From Staphylococcus lugdunensis (GTDB lineage Bacteria; Bacillota; Bacilli; Staphylococcales; Staphylococcaceae), in contig NZ_PPPV01000012.1 of NCBI RefSeq assembly GCF_002901705.1, forward strand, positions 589,451-653,450: a stretch of DNA of 64,000 bases, given 5' to 3'. Shown here in pieces: positions 10,867 to 22,066 of the stretch. The position numbers were made by a program, and so were the translations under genes. The notes below the pieces were generated by a model. It was given only the letters and a program-made list of their open reading frames with translations, had not been told where the DNA came from and did not search any database. Within the stretch, counting starts at the first letter, position 1; every line of letters starts with the position of its first letter.

Positions 10867-11655
10867 TTAGTTTGATTCAACAGAAGTGTTTTCTTCAGTT
10901 GTTTCTGCATCTTTAGCTTCTTCTTTTTCATCTAAATCGATGTTTTGCTCTGCAGCTACTTCTTCATTAGATACACCTTGTTGACCTTCTAAGACAGCAT
11001 CAGCCATTTTACCAGTTAATAATTTAACGGCACGAATCGCATCATCGTTTGCTGGGATAACGTAATCAATTTCATCAGGATCACAGTTAGTGTCAACAAT
11101 ACCAACGATTGGAATATTTAATTTACGTGCTTCAGCAATCGCATTGCGCTCTTTACGAGGGTCAACAACGAATAATGCTTGAGGCATTGATTTCATATCA
11201 CGGATACCGCCTAAGAATTTGATTAAACGGTCATATTCTTTTTTAAGTTCAACAACTTCTTTTTTAGGTAAAACGTCGAATAAACCATCTTCTTCCATCT
11301 TTTCGATTTCAGAGATACGTTTAATACGTTTAGAGATTGTTTTATAGTTTGTTAAGATTCCACCTAACCATCTTTGGTTAACGTAGAATTGTCCAGCACG
11401 TTCAGCTTCTGCTTTCACTGATTCTTGTGCTTGTTTTTTAGTACCTACAAATAAGACTTTACCGCCATCTTCAGATACTTGTTTAATGAAGTTATAAGCT
11501 TCTTCAACTTTCTTCACTGTTTTTTGTAAGTCAATGATATAAATACCATTTCTTTCAGTGAAGATATACTTTTTCATTTTTGGGTTCCAACGGCGTGTTT
11601 GGTGACCGAAGTGAACACCAGCTTCTAACAATTGTTTCATTGAAATAACTGCCAT
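10867..11655 (-). CDS. rpsB: Small ribosomal subunit protein S2
   Basis: This 262-residue 30S protein binds late in assembly and contacts S1 or mRNA near the ribosome platform. Typical sequence includes [19 protein letters not shown] at the start and [15 protein letters not shown] in the middle. The C-terminal 35 residues are acidic and variable, as in staphylococci. The ATG follows AGGAGGAAATGAAAC. The message has a leader of about 110 bases from the promoter at 11776-11804, long enough for the autoregulatory leader known for rpsB in other bacteria, though I cannot identify its structure. Confidence 0.97.
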   Translation of the reverse strand: MAVISMKQLLEAGVHFGHQTRRWNPKMKKYIFTERNGIYIIDLQKTVKKVEEAYNFIKQVSEDGGKVLFVGTKKQAQESVKAEAERAGQFYVNQRWLGGILTNYKTISKRIKRISEIEKMEEDGLFDVLPKKEVVELKKEYDRLIKFLGGIRDMKSMPQALFVVDPRKERNAIAEARKLNIPIVGIVDTNCDPDEIDYVIPANDDAIRAVKLLTGKMADAVLEGQQGVSNEEVAAEQNIDLDEKEEAKDAETTEENTSVESN

Positions 11656-11775
11656 GTTTCATTTCCTCCTGTTTGGTTATTTACCTCCATAACAAACTAA
11701 TATAAAGACAATCCTCGAATTGCACCCTTTATATATTCATTTATTATGTGTGTATTGGCTTTATAGCCGAAAATT

Positions 11776-11804
11776 AATATATCATAAATAGTACGTCAAA
11801 GCAA
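11776..11804 (-). promoter_or_regulatory. Promoter of rpsB
   Basis: On the minus strand TTGCTT and TATATT are separated by 17 bases, about 120 bases before the rpsB ATG and just beyond codY. It separates the ribosomal protein unit from the xerC-hslVU-codY unit. Confidence 0.55.
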
Positions 11805-11873
11805 TACTTGAGTACATATTTTGACATTTTAAATTTATCATATTGTGTATGACTTCCTTACTAATACGTTACT

Positions 11874-12647
11874 TTATTTATTTCGCTCTAATTCATCAAG
11901 AAATTTTTCTTTTTTAACTTTAATAAATGTACCCTTCATTCCTAAGGATCGAGATTCTATGACACCAGCACTTTCAAGTTTACGTAATGCATTGACAATA
12001 ACTGAACGTGTGATGCCTACTCTATCTGCTACTTTAGATGCGATTAATAATCCTTCATTTCCGCCTAATTCTTCAAAAATATGTTCAATAGCTTCTTTTT
12101 CAGAATAAGATAAAGAATTGATAGCCATATTAATTGCTGCTTTATCACGCGCTTCTTTTTCTACTTCATTGTGTTTCTCACGTAAAATTTCCATACCAAT
12201 GACTGTTGCAGCATATTCTCCTAGAACCAAATCGTTTTCATTAAAGTCATCTTTAACTCGACCTAAAACAAGCGTCCCAAAACGTTCTCCCCCACCTAAT
12301 ATTGGGAAAACAGTTGTTCTGCTATTAATAAATGTTTCTCTATCTTCTGGTGGGAAAACAGTCAACACGTTGTCTATATCTATATTAGATTGTGTTTGTT
12401 TTACTTCCATAAGTTGCTCTGTATATTCTTCTGGGATATGTTTGCTTTCTAACATTTGATTAATGCGTTCGCTTTTTAATAACTCATTTAAACTTGAACC
12501 TAATATCTTACCTCTTCGTGATACTATAAATACATTGGTTACAGTCACGTTACTAATCGTTTGTGCAACATCTTTAAAATCAACTGCAATACCTTTATGT
12601 TTTTGTAATAATGTGTTTAACTCTCTCGTTTTCGATAATAAGCTCAT
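11874..12647 (-). CDS. codY: GTP- and branched-chain-amino-acid-sensing repressor CodY
   Basis: This 257-residue global regulator represses amino acid synthesis, transport and, in S. aureus, many virulence genes when isoleucine and GTP are plentiful. The N-terminal two-thirds is the GAF ligand domain. The C-terminal winged helix-turn-helix shows [20 protein letters not shown] at about residues 203-222. A GGAGAA site precedes the ATG. It is the last gene of xerC-hslV-hslU-codY, the usual Firmicutes order. It could regulate the adhesin and fatty acid loci in this window, but I identified no CodY box. Confidence 0.97.
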   Translation of the reverse strand: MSLLSKTRELNTLLQKHKGIAVDFKDVAQTISNVTVTNVFIVSRRGKILGSSLNELLKSERINQMLESKHIPEEYTEQLMEVKQTQSNIDIDNVLTVFPPEDRETFINSRTTVFPILGGGERFGTLVLGRVKDDFNENDLVLGEYAATVIGMEILREKHNEVEKEARDKAAINMAINSLSYSEKEAIEHIFEELGGNEGLLIASKVADRVGITRSVIVNALRKLESAGVIESRSLGMKGTFIKVKKEKFLDELERNK

Positions 12648-12668
12648 AATTTTTCTCCTTTATATATA

Positions 12669-14072
12669 TTATAAAATAAATGCACTTAAATCTTTGTTTG
12701 TTGAAATAGACTTCAATTTTTCATCCACGTATTGCGGTGTAATATCGACGACTGCATTAGGCATATTTGGTGCTTCAAATGATAAGTCTTCAAGCATTTT
12801 TTCTAAAATTGTGTGTAAGCGACGTGCACCAATATTATCCGTATCTTGATTAACTTGATACGCAATTTCTGCCAATTTCGTAATAGCTCCATCTGTAAAG
12901 TTAACAGTTACTTCCTCAGTTTTCAATAATGCTTCATATTGTTTAACTAATGAAAGTTTAGGTTCAGTTAATATACGATAGAAATCATTAACCGTTAAAC
13001 TTTCGAGTTCTACTCTAATTGGAAAGCGTCCTTGTAATTCTGGAATCAAATCGCTAGGTTTAGAGACATGAAACGCGCCAGCACCAATAAAGAGCATATG
13101 TTCAGTATTAACAGTACCATATTTAGTTTGAATCATGCTACCTTCAAGTATTGGTAAAATATCTCTTTGGACGCCTTGACGAGAAACATCTTGGCCACTA
13201 CTTTGATTATTTGTAGCTACTTTATCAATTTCATCAATGAAGATAATCCCCATCTGTTCTGCAAGTTCTATTGCTTCTTGATTGGCTGTTTCTTGGTCGA
13301 TAAGTTCATCGGCAAAATCATCGGCTAGAATATTTCTTGCTGTTTTTACTGGCACTTCTCGTTCAACCTTTTTCTTAGGCATCAGCTGATTCATCATGTC
13401 CTGCATTTGTTGATTTTGATTTGTACCAAGCATTCCTAAGGCCCCAGGATCTTGCTCTACTTTAATGCGCACCTTTTCGTCTTCGAGTTTTCCTGCTAGC
13501 AATTGCTGTCTTATTTCAGAGCGTTTAGTTTTAATTTCTTCTGTTGGTGGTTCTTCCTCATCTTCTTGGTTATTTCCAAAATTTGGAATGGCACCACCAA
13601 AAAGATTTTCTAAAGGATTATTGCCTTGTGCTGCTTTCTTCTTCATACTTGGAACTAGCAATTTAACTAATTTATCATTTGCTTTGGCCACAGCTTCATC
13701 TTTAACCATGGCTTTCTTTTGATTTTTAACTAATCTAACTGCTACGTCTACTAAATCTCTGACCATGCTTTCAACATCGCGTCCCACGTAGCCAACTTCA
13801 GTAAATTTTGTTGCTTCTACTTTGATAAACGGAGCACCAACAATTTTAGCCATGCGCCGAGCAATTTCCGTTTTACCCACACCAGTTGGCCCAATCATTA
13901 AAATATTTTTAGGCGCGATTTCTTGTTTTGTTTCTTCATCTAATAAACTTCGTCTGTAGCGATTTCTTAAAGCAATGGCTACTTTTCTTTTAGCATCATC
14001 TTGACCGACGATGTATTCATTAAGTTGAGAAACAATATCTTTGGGTGTAAGTTTAATCCCATTTGTATCCAT
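12669..14072 (-). CDS. hslU: HslU (ClpY) ATPase subunit of the HslUV protease
   Basis: This 467-residue AAA+ unfoldase feeds proteins into the HslV peptidase. Walker A is GPTGVGKT at residues 61-68 and Walker B is IIFIDEID in the middle. The intermediate domain is the charged, glutamine-rich stretch at about residues 110-240. The sensor region includes GRFPIRVEL, and the C-terminus LSAFIL is the tail that docks into HslV. It sits 46 bases after hslV and 21 bases before codY. Confidence 0.97.
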   Translation of the reverse strand: MDTNGIKLTPKDIVSQLNEYIVGQDDAKRKVAIALRNRYRRSLLDEETKQEIAPKNILMIGPTGVGKTEIARRMAKIVGAPFIKVEATKFTEVGYVGRDVESMVRDLVDVAVRLVKNQKKAMVKDEAVAKANDKLVKLLVPSMKKKAAQGNNPLENLFGGAIPNFGNNQEDEEEPPTEEIKTKRSEIRQQLLAGKLEDEKVRIKVEQDPGALGMLGTNQNQQMQDMMNQLMPKKKVEREVPVKTARNILADDFADELIDQETANQEAIELAEQMGIIFIDEIDKVATNNQSSGQDVSRQGVQRDILPILEGSMIQTKYGTVNTEHMLFIGAGAFHVSKPSDLIPELQGRFPIRVELESLTVNDFYRILTEPKLSLVKQYEALLKTEEVTVNFTDGAITKLAEIAYQVNQDTDNIGARRLHTILEKMLEDLSFEAPNMPNAVVDITPQYVDEKLKSISTNKDLSAFIL

Positions 14073-14118
14073 TTTGTTACCTCCATCAATTTAACTCAAA
14101 TCATGTGTAGTATTATTT

Positions 14119-14661
14119 TTATAGTGTTTCAACAATGATATTATCATTAGTAAAGACGCAAATGTCAGATGCTACTTTAAGACTTTCATAAGCCATTTCT
14201 TTAGCAGACAAATGTGCTGCATGGCGTTTTAATGCGCGACCAGCACTTAATGCGTAATTGCCACCTGAACCAATCGCAATAATGTCATCATCAGGTGCAA
14301 TAACTTCTCCTGTACCACTCACCACTAAAATGCCACTTTTATCCATAACAATCAACATTGCCTCTAATTGGCGTAGTTGTTTATCACCACGCCATTCTTG
14401 GGCAAGCTCAACAGCTGCACGTTCTAAATTACCGCTAAATTGTTGTAATTTAGTTTCGAATTTTTCAAATAAGGTAAAGGCATCCGCGACACTTCCAGCA
14501 AATCCTGCTAAAACTTTATCATCATATAACCGTCTAACTTTTCGTGCTGTTTGTTTCATGATGACTTGTTGCCCTAGCGTCACTTGGCCATCCCCAGCCA
14601 TTGCTGCTTCACCATTATGTCTTACAGCATATATTGTTGTTGCATGTATTGATGTACTCAT
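14119..14661 (-). CDS. hslV: HslV (ClpQ) peptidase subunit
   Basis: This 180-residue proteasome-beta-like peptidase forms double hexamers capped by HslU. The mature enzyme would start at threonine in [10 protein letters not shown] after removal of about seven residues (MSTSIHA), leaving an N-terminal threonine nucleophile. Further typical blocks are [22 protein letters not shown] and [12 protein letters not shown]. The start codon directly abuts the xerC stop codon, so translation is probably coupled. The short propeptide matches staphylococcal relatives and differs from E. coli, where only methionine is removed. Confidence 0.96.
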   Translation of the reverse strand: MSTSIHATTIYAVRHNGEAAMAGDGQVTLGQQVIMKQTARKVRRLYDDKVLAGFAGSVADAFTLFEKFETKLQQFSGNLERAAVELAQEWRGDKQLRQLEAMLIVMDKSGILVVSGTGEVIAPDDDIIAIGSGGNYALSAGRALKRHAAHLSAKEMAYESLKVASDICVFTNDNIIVETL

Positions 14662-15558
14662 TTAATTACGCTCCTTTTTTGCTCTAGGATGAGCATTTAA
14701 ATACACTTTTCGTAATTGATCTTTTGAAACATGTGTATATCGTCCTGTCGTCGATAAATTAACATGTCCTAATAAAGACTGAACTGTCCGTAAATCTGCG
14801 CCTTGATTAAGCAAATGCGTTGCAAAGGTATGGCGTAGTTTATGAGGGTGTATGTCTGTAACACCCGCCGTACGTTTTACAATATCATTTAACACATAGC
14901 GCACACCACGTTCAGTTATCGGTTGTCCATTCATATTTACTAATAAAAATGGATGGTCATTCTGTTTTACAGGACCAAATTCTAATAAGTATTGTTCTAT
15001 GCTTTGCTTACAAAACTCTCCAAAAGGAAGAAAACGCTCTTTGCTCCCTTTTCCTAGCACTTTAACTCCTGGCAATGTTAAATCAATGTCCATTTTCTTA
15101 ATATGGACAAGTTCTGAAACACGCATTCCAGTAGAATAAAGCAATTCTAATATTACTCGATCACGTAATCCCTTTTTAGCATCGTGTAATACCGTTTCAA
15201 AAAGTGCATCCATTTCTGCCTCATAAAAAAATTGTGGTAAGTACTGCTCTTTTTTAGGGTGTACTAACTGCACAAATGGATTAATAACAGTTTCGTCCTG
15301 TGTCATCCAATATTCATAGAACGAACGCAACGTCGAAATTTTGCGTGAAACTGTTGTTCTTTTCAAATTTTTATTATACAAGTAGCTCAAGTAATTTCTA
15401 GCATCTTTATATTCAAACGTTGATAAAGTCAACATCTCTTGTGCTAAAAATTCATTGAATTGCATCAAATCATCATGATAGGACTTAATCGTATGGTCGG
15501 AGAAATTTCTTTCTACTTTTAACATATATAAAAACGCTTTCTGAATCTCGTTCAACAA
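14662..15558 (-). CDS. xerC: Tyrosine recombinase XerC
   Basis: This 298-residue site-specific recombinase resolves chromosome dimers at dif with XerD. The N-terminal SAM-like core-binding domain covers about 1-95. The catalytic domain has STGMRVSEL (first arginine), [12 protein letters not shown] (lysine), [14 protein letters not shown] (histidine and second arginine) and GRYTHV with the nucleophilic tyrosine near the end. The start is TTG, chosen because GGAGGGGA lies six bases upstream and it gives the family N-terminus. It heads the xerC-hslVU-codY unit; no integron or phage genes are near, so this is the housekeeping copy. Confidence 0.95.
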   Translation of the reverse strand: MLNEIQKAFLYMLKVERNFSDHTIKSYHDDLMQFNEFLAQEMLTLSTFEYKDARNYLSYLYNKNLKRTTVSRKISTLRSFYEYWMTQDETVINPFVQLVHPKKEQYLPQFFYEAEMDALFETVLHDAKKGLRDRVILELLYSTGMRVSELVHIKKMDIDLTLPGVKVLGKGSKERFLPFGEFCKQSIEQYLLEFGPVKQNDHPFLLVNMNGQPITERGVRYVLNDIVKRTAGVTDIHPHKLRHTFATHLLNQGADLRTVQSLLGHVNLSTTGRYTHVSKDQLRKVYLNAHPRAKKERN

Positions 15559-15686
15559 AAATCCCCTCCATCATATGCATTGTAGCATATTACATGAAGG
15601 GGGCTAAAATAATTTGATATTTTATTCAAAATTTTTTGAGAATTTGTCAAAATTAGTTTACAATTTAAGACTTGTTTTTGTATAAA

Positions 15687-16994
15687 TTATAATGTTTTTT
15701 TATACTTTTCAAGATATTCTAATGCACGGTTTGCAAGTGTTTCATACCGCTCTTTTTTATCTTTTATACGCTTTTCAAGCACCGGCAATAAGCCAAAATT
15801 AGCATTCATTGGTTGGAAGTTTTTGTCATTTTTCGCATGCGAAATATAATAAGCCATGCTACCAATCATCGTTTCTCTAGGGAAAATCACTTCACCTTTT
15901 GCAAGTAATTTATGTGCTAAATTGACGCCAGCAACAAGACCACTCGCCGCACTTTCAACATATCCTTCAACACCAGTCATTTGACCAGCAAATTGTATGT
16001 GTTCATTCCCAATAAGTTCATATTTTTCATTGAGTACATCCGGCGAATTAATAAAAGTATTTCTATGCATTACACCATATCTTACAATTTCAACATTTTC
16101 TAATCCTGGAATTAATTGAATAACCTCTTTTTGTGCGCCCCATTTCAAATGCGTTTGGAACCCTACAATATTGTAGAGCGTTCCTGCGGCATCATCTTGT
16201 CTGAGTTGCACAACTGCAAATGGGCGTTTCCCAGTCTTAGGATCTTCTAACCCAACCGGCTTCATTGGACCAAATAGTAATGTTTTACGCCCACGTTCTG
16301 CCATAACTTCAAATGGCATACATCCTTCAAAATATTTTTCTTTCTCAAATTCATTAACTGGCGCAACTTCTGCTGCTAATACCGCATCATAAAAACGGTT
16401 GAATTCTTCTTCAGTCATCGGACAATTTAAATAAGCAGCTTCACCTTTGTCATAACGTGATTTTAAGTATACTTTGTCCATATCAATTGAATCTTTTTCA
16501 ATGATAGGTGCAGCAGCATCATAAAAATAAAGTTGATCTTTACCAGTTATATTAACGATTTCTTGCGCTAAACTTGAAGTTGTCAATGGTCCGGTGGCAA
16601 TAATTGAATGCCCGTCAGGAATTTGTGTTATTTCTTCATTTAATACAGTTACATTGGGATGACTGCGTAATGCGTCGGTAACATAACCAGCAAAATCATG
16701 TCTATCTACTGCTAATGCACCCCCAGCAGGGACTTTAGCCTGATCCGCTGCTTTAATTATTAACGAATCAAGCCTTCTCATTTCTTCTTTTAACACGCCT
16801 ACCGCATTTGTTAATGCATTTCCACGTAAAGAATTGGAACACACGAGTTCAGCAAATTTATCTGTATGATGCGCTGGTGTTTGTTTTACTGGTCTCATCT
16901 CTATTAAATTGACATTAATCCCGCGTTGGGCTAATTGATACGCAGCTTCAGAACCTGCAAGTCCAGCACCAATCACATTGACTGTTTGTGTCAT
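15687..16994 (-). CDS. trmFO: Folate-dependent tRNA methyltransferase TrmFO (Gid)
   Basis: This 435-residue flavoprotein makes 5-methyluridine at tRNA position 54 using methylene-tetrahydrofolate and FAD. The dinucleotide fold [19 protein letters not shown] lies at residues 7-25. Conserved blocks include [13 protein letters not shown] and [12 protein letters not shown], with [15 protein letters not shown] near 340. It follows topA by 51 bases and probably shares its transcript. The older name gid came from similarity to GidA, but the length and lack of a long C-terminal domain fit TrmFO. Confidence 0.97.
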   Translation of the reverse strand: MTQTVNVIGAGLAGSEAAYQLAQRGINVNLIEMRPVKQTPAHHTDKFAELVCSNSLRGNALTNAVGVLKEEMRRLDSLIIKAADQAKVPAGGALAVDRHDFAGYVTDALRSHPNVTVLNEEITQIPDGHSIIATGPLTTSSLAQEIVNITGKDQLYFYDAAAPIIEKDSIDMDKVYLKSRYDKGEAAYLNCPMTEEEFNRFYDAVLAAEVAPVNEFEKEKYFEGCMPFEVMAERGRKTLLFGPMKPVGLEDPKTGKRPFAVVQLRQDDAAGTLYNIVGFQTHLKWGAQKEVIQLIPGLENVEIVRYGVMHRNTFINSPDVLNEKYELIGNEHIQFAGQMTGVEGYVESAASGLVAGVNLAHKLLAKGEVIFPRETMIGSMAYYISHAKNDKNFQPMNANFGLLPVLEKRIKDKKERYETLANRALEYLEKYKKTL

Positions 16995-17045
16995 TTCAAT
17001 CCTCCTATTTTAGCCATACTTTATTTTAAGGCTTTATTGATAATA

Positions 17046-19115
17046 CTATTTTTGAGCTTCTTCTTGATAATCACAATTAGAACAAACTACTTGACTACTG
17101 CGTCCTTTTTTCTTCTCTACTAAATAATGCTCACATTTTGGACAGTCTCTTCCAATTGGTTTATCCCATGAAATAAAATCACATTCTGGATAATTAGAAC
17201 AACCATAAAATATGCGATTTTTCTTAGATTTTCTTTCAACAACATCGCCTTTTTTACAAGTTGGACATGTAACACCAATTGTTTTAACAATCGCTTTAGT
17301 GTTACGGCAATCTGGAAAATTAGAACATGCCATAAATTTGCCATAACGCCCCATTTTAATGACCATTGGAGACCCACATACTTCACAATCCTCGCCAGCA
17401 GGTTCATCTTTAATTTCTATTTTTTCCATTTCTTTTTCTGCTCTAGCGACATCTAGTTTAAAACTATTATAAAAGTCATCAATAACCTTGCGCCACTTCA
17501 TATCGCCTTCCGCAATTTTGTCTAATAATGTTTCCATATTAACTGTAAATTCAACATCAATGATTTCAGGGAAGTATTCTTTCACTTGTTCATAGACAAT
17601 TTCACCTAATTCTGTAGGCACAAAACGCTTACTATCTAATTTGACATAGTTACGTTTTTGGATTGTATCTATTGTTGGCGCATATGTTGAAGGTCGACCA
17701 ATTTTTAATTCTTCTAACGTTTTGACTAATCTAGCTTCGGTATAACGTGGAGGTGGTTGAGTAAAGTGTTGTGCTGGCTCTATTTGAGTTGCAGTAACTT
17801 TATCTCCTTCTTTAAGATTTGGCAATTTATTTTCTTTATCATTTTCTTTATCGTCTTTTGCTTCTACGTATAATGTCATAAAGCCTTTAAATTTAATCGT
17901 TTGACCGTTCGCTCTAAATTTAATGTCATTTTGCGTTACATCTAAGGCAACGGTATCAAGTATCGCTGGGGCCATTTGGCTTGCAACAAAACGTTCCCAA
18001 ATTAATTTGTACAAACGATGTTGATCTCTTGATAAATATGATTTCATTTCATTAGGCGTACGCATTGCACTTGTAGGACGAATTGCTTCATGGGCATCTT
18101 GGTCCCCCTGTTTACCTTTGGCTTGACGCTTAGATACATAATTGCTGCCATAATTCTCTGTAATATATGATTTAGCTTCATTTTTAGCAGCGTCTGATAT
18201 TCTAGTAGAATCTGTACGCATATATGTGATTAAACCAACAGTACCTTGCCGTTTTAAATCTATACCTTCATATAATTGTTGTGCAATCATCATTGTTTTA
18301 CGCGCTTTGAAATTTAATTTACGCGCTGCTTCTTGTTGCAATGTTGAAGTTGTAAAAGGTTGTGCTGGATTTCTAGTTTTTTCCTTTTTATTCACATTTG
18401 TTATTTCAAACTGGTCACCATCTAATTTAGCAGTTACTTTATTAACGTCATCTTTGTTTTGTAATTTAAATGGTTTATTTTTATAATGTAAAAATTTAGC
18501 CGTGAATTTGGATTTTTGATATCTAAATTCACCTTCAATTGTCCAATATTCTTCTGGTTTGAAATTGCGAATTTCATTTTCACGGTCTATGACTAATCTT
18601 AAAGCAACAGATTGTACACGCCCTGCTGACAATCCTTTTTTTACCTTTTTCCACAATACAGGTGAAATGTTATATCCTACAAGTCGATCTAAAATACGTC
18701 GTGCTTGTTGCGCATCAACTAAATCCATTTCAATATCTCGTGGATGTTTAAAGCTTTCTTTCACCGCATCTTTTGTAATTTCATTAAATACGACTCTATT
18801 TTCTTTTGAATCTTCAAGTTCTAATATGTTTGATAAATGCCAAGCAATCGCTTCACCTTCACGGTCGGGGTCACTAGCAAGAAAAACCTTTTTAGCTTTT
18901 TTCGCATGTTTCTTTAATTCCTTTACTACCGGCCCTTTACCGCGTATCGTTATATATTTCGGTTCAAAGTTATCATCAACATCCACGCCCATTTGGCTAC
19001 GTGGTAAGTCACGTACGTGTCCCATTGAAGCGATAACTTTATATTTTTTACCTAGATATTTTTCAATGGTTTTTGCTTTTGCAGGCGATTCAACAATGAC
19101 TAAATTATCTGCCAA
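17046..19115 (-). CDS. topA: DNA topoisomerase I
   Basis: This 689-residue type IA enzyme relaxes negative supercoils. The Toprim domain starts [19 protein letters not shown] and carries the acidic [13 protein letters not shown] near residues 80-92. The nucleophilic tyrosine is in [12 protein letters not shown] at about residue 300. The C-terminal quarter has three four-cysteine zinc ribbons (CEVCGSP...CSNFPDC, CPTCKKG...CSNYPEC, CPKC...CSNC). The order dprA-topA-trmFO is conserved across Firmicutes. The ATG follows GAGGGGGAAATCACTT. Confidence 0.97.
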   Translation of the reverse strand: MADNLVIVESPAKAKTIEKYLGKKYKVIASMGHVRDLPRSQMGVDVDDNFEPKYITIRGKGPVVKELKKHAKKAKKVFLASDPDREGEAIAWHLSNILELEDSKENRVVFNEITKDAVKESFKHPRDIEMDLVDAQQARRILDRLVGYNISPVLWKKVKKGLSAGRVQSVALRLVIDRENEIRNFKPEEYWTIEGEFRYQKSKFTAKFLHYKNKPFKLQNKDDVNKVTAKLDGDQFEITNVNKKEKTRNPAQPFTTSTLQQEAARKLNFKARKTMMIAQQLYEGIDLKRQGTVGLITYMRTDSTRISDAAKNEAKSYITENYGSNYVSKRQAKGKQGDQDAHEAIRPTSAMRTPNEMKSYLSRDQHRLYKLIWERFVASQMAPAILDTVALDVTQNDIKFRANGQTIKFKGFMTLYVEAKDDKENDKENKLPNLKEGDKVTATQIEPAQHFTQPPPRYTEARLVKTLEELKIGRPSTYAPTIDTIQKRNYVKLDSKRFVPTELGEIVYEQVKEYFPEIIDVEFTVNMETLLDKIAEGDMKWRKVIDDFYNSFKLDVARAEKEMEKIEIKDEPAGEDCEVCGSPMVIKMGRYGKFMACSNFPDCRNTKAIVKTIGVTCPTCKKGDVVERKSKKNRIFYGCSNYPECDFISWDKPIGRDCPKCEHYLVEKKKGRSSQVVCSNCDYQEEAQK

Positions 19116-19286
19116 AGTGATTTCCCCCTCGCTGAACTAATTACTAAAGATAAATGATAAACGCTTAATTTTGTTTTTGTCAATCTTTTAATGTTCTATT
19201 TTTCATTTTATAACGATATTGTTAAAAAAATTGCATAAATTAAGATACTATATTTTTTCTATCTGAGCACACATTATTTAATAATT

Positions 19287-20159
19287 TCAAAAAACTTTAT
19301 TAATATCATAATCCATTAAAATATCTTCAGCTCCTGTAACAATACACGCTCCTTCTCGTGCACGATATAAATTACCTTGTGTAAGTGGATTAAATAGATC
19401 TCCTGGAAGAACATAAACATTTCTATTTTGGTCAAGTGCATGTGCGATTGTAATCTGACTACCACTACGTTTTTCAGCTTCGGTAATCAGTACACCTTTA
19501 GAAATACCGCTTATTAAGCGATTTCGTTGTGGAAAATGATATTTCGTTACTGGTTCGAAAGGTAAATATTCACTGATTGATAAGTGATGAGCTTCAATTT
19601 TTTGACGTAAAATATATGTTTCTTTAGGATAATGTGTGAGATGTCCAAATCCAAGCACTGCGATTGTCGCATGATGGTGTTGTATAGCTAATTCGTGTGC
19701 CATGCTATCGGCTCCTTTGGCTAAACCTGAAACAATCGTGAAACGACGATTAAATTGGCTAAATAAAAAGTCTAAAGCTTTGTAGGAATAACTTGTGGCT
19801 TTACGAGAACCGACAACGGCTAATGTAGTGTTTGAATTAAGGAGTGAAATATCACCACGATAAAATAGGATTGGTGGAAAATCATAAATTTCTTTTAATA
19901 AGGTAGAATAACATTGGCTATTGATAGTGATAAATTTGACAGAGGCATCGTATAATGATGTTAAAATATAATCTTCAGAAATCCGTTTGTATTGTGCAGC
20001 TATGTCTCCGAACCATTTTTTAATTTCTGTCTTCGATAATAAATTAAGTAAATCATCCTCTGAAAATGATAAAAAGTTAGGGTACCCATGTATAAGCCGT
20101 TGAAATTGAGGCGCTTGTATACCACTATAACGTAATTTTAATAAAACAATATCGTCCAC
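19287..20159 (-). CDS. dprA: DNA processing protein DprA (Smf)
   Basis: This protein of about 290 residues protects incoming single-stranded DNA and loads RecA during natural transformation. The Rossmann-like core is clear: VVGSRKATSYSYKAL, IVSGLAKGADSMAHE, AVLGFG, FPQRNRLISGISKGVLI, and EAEKRSGSQITIAHALDQNRNVYVLPGD broken over two strands. I placed the start at GTG (VDDIVLLKLRYSG), preceded by AAGGAAG at nine bases; ATGs at 20183 and 20216 are alternatives without good sites. The C-terminal winged helix found in some DprA proteins is absent, as often in staphylococci. topA follows after 171 bases. Confidence 0.93.
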   Translation of the reverse strand: MDDIVLLKLRYSGIQAPQFQRLIHGYPNFLSFSEDDLLNLLSKTEIKKWFGDIAAQYKRISEDYILTSLYDASVKFITINSQCYSTLLKEIYDFPPILFYRGDISLLNSNTTLAVVGSRKATSYSYKALDFLFSQFNRRFTIVSGLAKGADSMAHELAIQHHHATIAVLGFGHLTHYPKETYILRQKIEAHHLSISEYLPFEPVTKYHFPQRNRLISGISKGVLITEAEKRSGSQITIAHALDQNRNVYVLPGDLFNPLTQGNLYRAREGACIVTGAEDILMDYDINKVF

Positions 20160-20293
20160 TAGGCCACTTCCTTTTTTACTCATTATAACTTGCCAATGCA
20201 ACAATCTATATCTCAATTGTTTAACAATTCTAGCTTTAATTTAATCTAATTGAAACAAGTAAAAATGCTTATTTCTATATCAGTTTCTTCTAT

Positions 20294-20482
20294 TTAAATG
20301 ACTGATTGTGATGCATCTACATAAAATAAACAGTCTAAAAATAAAAGTAACAGATTAAAATTGTGATGCCAAAACCTTTTCTTCAATATTATCTCCACAA
20401 TATAGTTAATATGATATGAAACATCATTTGAAAGTATTAAAATTGAAGTTTCTATTGGCAGCCTATATTGACTCTTATTCAT
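20294..20482 (-). pseudogene. Remnant of an IS1182/IS1272-type transposase, N-terminal end
   Basis: A 62-codon frame starts MNKSQYRLPIETSILILSND with GAGGTG four bases before the ATG. It lines up by eye with the start of IS1182-family transposases (LPMETSVRIPQNDISRYVNEIVE...EFRHHRG...YAYTQSVF...IEKLL). Matching points are LPIETS, ND(I/V)S, the N-IVE block, HH, Y-xx-SQSV and, just after the stop codon, an IEE-like stretch. Similarity ends soon after, so only the first 80 or so codons remain, with a stop at the end of the match. This recognition is from memory of the family and needs a search. The remnant has no function I can support. Confidence 0.6.
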
Positions 20483-20534
20483 AAAACACCTCATTCATTT
20501 AGTTTATAAATGAGACAAAAAGGCCTTATTTAAA

Positions 20535-20648
20535 GGGGTCCCAACAGAGAGGATTTCGAGAAGAAATTCGACAAACAAAGCAAGTTGGGGTGGGGCCCCA
20601 ACAAAGAGAATTTCGAAATGAAATTCGACAAACAAAGCAAGTTGGGGT
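20535..20648. repeat. STAR-type intergenic repeat, two 57-bp direct copies
   Basis: Two adjoining 57-base units (20535-20591 and 20592-20648) differ at about five positions. Each begins GGGGYCCCAAC and ends AAGCAAGTTGGGGT. On the minus strand the second unit contains TTTGTTGGGGCCCC, which fits the published STAR core TNTGTTGNGGCCCN; the first copy has one departure (TCTGTTGGGACCCC). Such GC-rich units are scattered between genes in S. aureus and relatives, with copy number varying among strains; their role is unknown. Confidence 0.85.
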
Positions 20649-20699
20649 TCGGCTATCTTCTATACAAGTCGATAATTCAAAGTCTTGTAAATAAAGAAG

Positions 20700-20730
20700 A
20701 ACCTAAAACTTAATGATTGTGTTTTAGGCT
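20700..20730 (-). terminator. Probable terminator of the lytN-fmhC unit
   Basis: Arms CCTAAAAC and GTTTTAGG around an eleven-base loop lie about 90 bases past the fmhC stop. On the minus strand a T-rich stretch (TTCTTCTTTATT) follows. Confidence 0.65.
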
Positions 20731-20817
20731 CTTAACTCTATATTGGCAGTAGTTGACCGGATTGAAAATGCGCTTATAATAAGCTTATTTTAATTCTAGT
20801 CCATTTCATAAATTGTC

Positions 20818-22053
20818 CTATTTTCTTGAATAGAATTTATATAACCATGGTCGCAAAGGCTTAATGAAATCGCCAATATATTCCTCTACAAACGCATTAA
20901 AGCCTTTTTTAAATTGTTGCACACCATAATCCTCTGCCTGTGAACTAAAATCACCTGTTATACCATAAAAATTATAACGATGAATATGATGAGACTTGGC
21001 AAAACAAATCATATCCCATTGTAAACGATATGCCCCCATATATTGGTTATATTTAGGATTTGAACCACTTGATAAATAATACATCTCATGATTGTTATAG
21101 ACATATAATGCAGCTGCTAAATCAAGAATATTACCATCTTCCTGTTGTAAATCTTGAGTTTTAGCAATATTTTTATCGATACTCGCTAATTGTTGTGTTA
21201 ACTGTTGATATTTTGTTTTACTTTTCTTAGAATTTGGATTAATTTCTAAAGTTTCTTTTACATCGTTTAATAATACTATTAATTTTTGTCGTTGTTTTTC
21301 AAGCCGCGTCAAATAATCAGTTAAATTGATATACGCTAATTTAATGCATCCATTGTCATGATAAATCTTTTGCATTTCTTCAAAGTATGACTCTTCTCTG
21401 AAATTGAAGCCATGTTTTTCTTCAGCCATTTTAAACAATCGATAAAATCTATCCGTCTCTTCTATAGGTAAGGTAATGACTTCAACACCCATTTCAAAGG
21501 TTTTGTTAATATTACGTCTTGTTTGATACGACATTTCTTTTAACAATTGATCTTCAGATTTTTGTTGTAAATTAAGTACTGAATGCCATCTAATTTGGCT
21601 CATATCAGAGTATCCAACGCTAAAACCTTGATGTTCATATCCTAAACGATGCATCGTATCAATCAACTTTTCATTGTTATACGTATGAATAATTTCCCCC
21701 TCTGCATTACGAATATTTTCTAAAATATAAGGGTCAATAAGAACAAATAAACCACGCTGTTTCTTTAGGTAGCGCGTAAGATGCTTAAAGAAAAATTTAA
21801 CAAGCGATAAGTCATTATAATCCATCACAGGTCCACGATGACTATAAAAATATTTAAATATTTTGAGTACCCGTGCTTCTGTTAATAGACATGCTGCTAT
21901 AACTTCCCCATAAATATTTTTCACACCAACGAGATGAACCCCTTTATGCTGCTGCTTACGATATTCATATAGTTGTATTGATTGAGTATAATGTGAGAAG
22001 TGTTTTGATACATAGGTATTAAACTCCTCACAAGTCAAAGTTGTAAAATTCAT
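20818..22053 (-). CDS. fmhC: FemABX-family aminoacyltransferase FmhC (EprH)
   Basis: This 411-residue protein belongs to the FemABX family, which uses aminoacyl-tRNA to build interpeptide bridges on lipid II. The paired GNAT-like domains are present, with HRGPVMDY near residue 75, SYQTRRNINKTFEMGVEV at about 180-197, a coiled helical arm at about 245-300 typical of the family, and YYLSSGSNPKYNQYMGAY at about 330-347. It resembles S. aureus FmhC over its full length. In S. aureus fmhC sits beside lytN as here; the product is linked there to serine incorporation at bridge positions. The gap to lytN is 13 bases, so they are co-transcribed. The exact amino acid added is inference. Confidence 0.92.
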   Translation of the reverse strand: MNFTTLTCEEFNTYVSKHFSHYTQSIQLYEYRKQQHKGVHLVGVKNIYGEVIAACLLTEARVLKIFKYFYSHRGPVMDYNDLSLVKFFFKHLTRYLKKQRGLFVLIDPYILENIRNAEGEIIHTYNNEKLIDTMHRLGYEHQGFSVGYSDMSQIRWHSVLNLQQKSEDQLLKEMSYQTRRNINKTFEMGVEVITLPIEETDRFYRLFKMAEEKHGFNFREESYFEEMQKIYHDNGCIKLAYINLTDYLTRLEKQRQKLIVLLNDVKETLEINPNSKKSKTKYQQLTQQLASIDKNIAKTQDLQQEDGNILDLAAALYVYNNHEMYYLSSGSNPKYNQYMGAYRLQWDMICFAKSHHIHRYNFYGITGDFSSQAEDYGVQQFKKGFNAFVEEYIGDFIKPLRPWLYKFYSRK

Positions 22054-22066
22054 TGTTCCCTACCTT

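Noticed and set aside
14662-15558. xerC as a mobile-element integrase
   Set aside because: Its size, its sequence and its place in the xerC-hslVU-codY unit are those of the housekeeping recombinase, and no attachment-site repeats or cargo genes flank it.
17120-17407. 95-residue frame overlapping the topA zinc-ribbon end
   Set aside because: It is another reading of the cysteine-rich topA sequence, without its own ribosome binding site.
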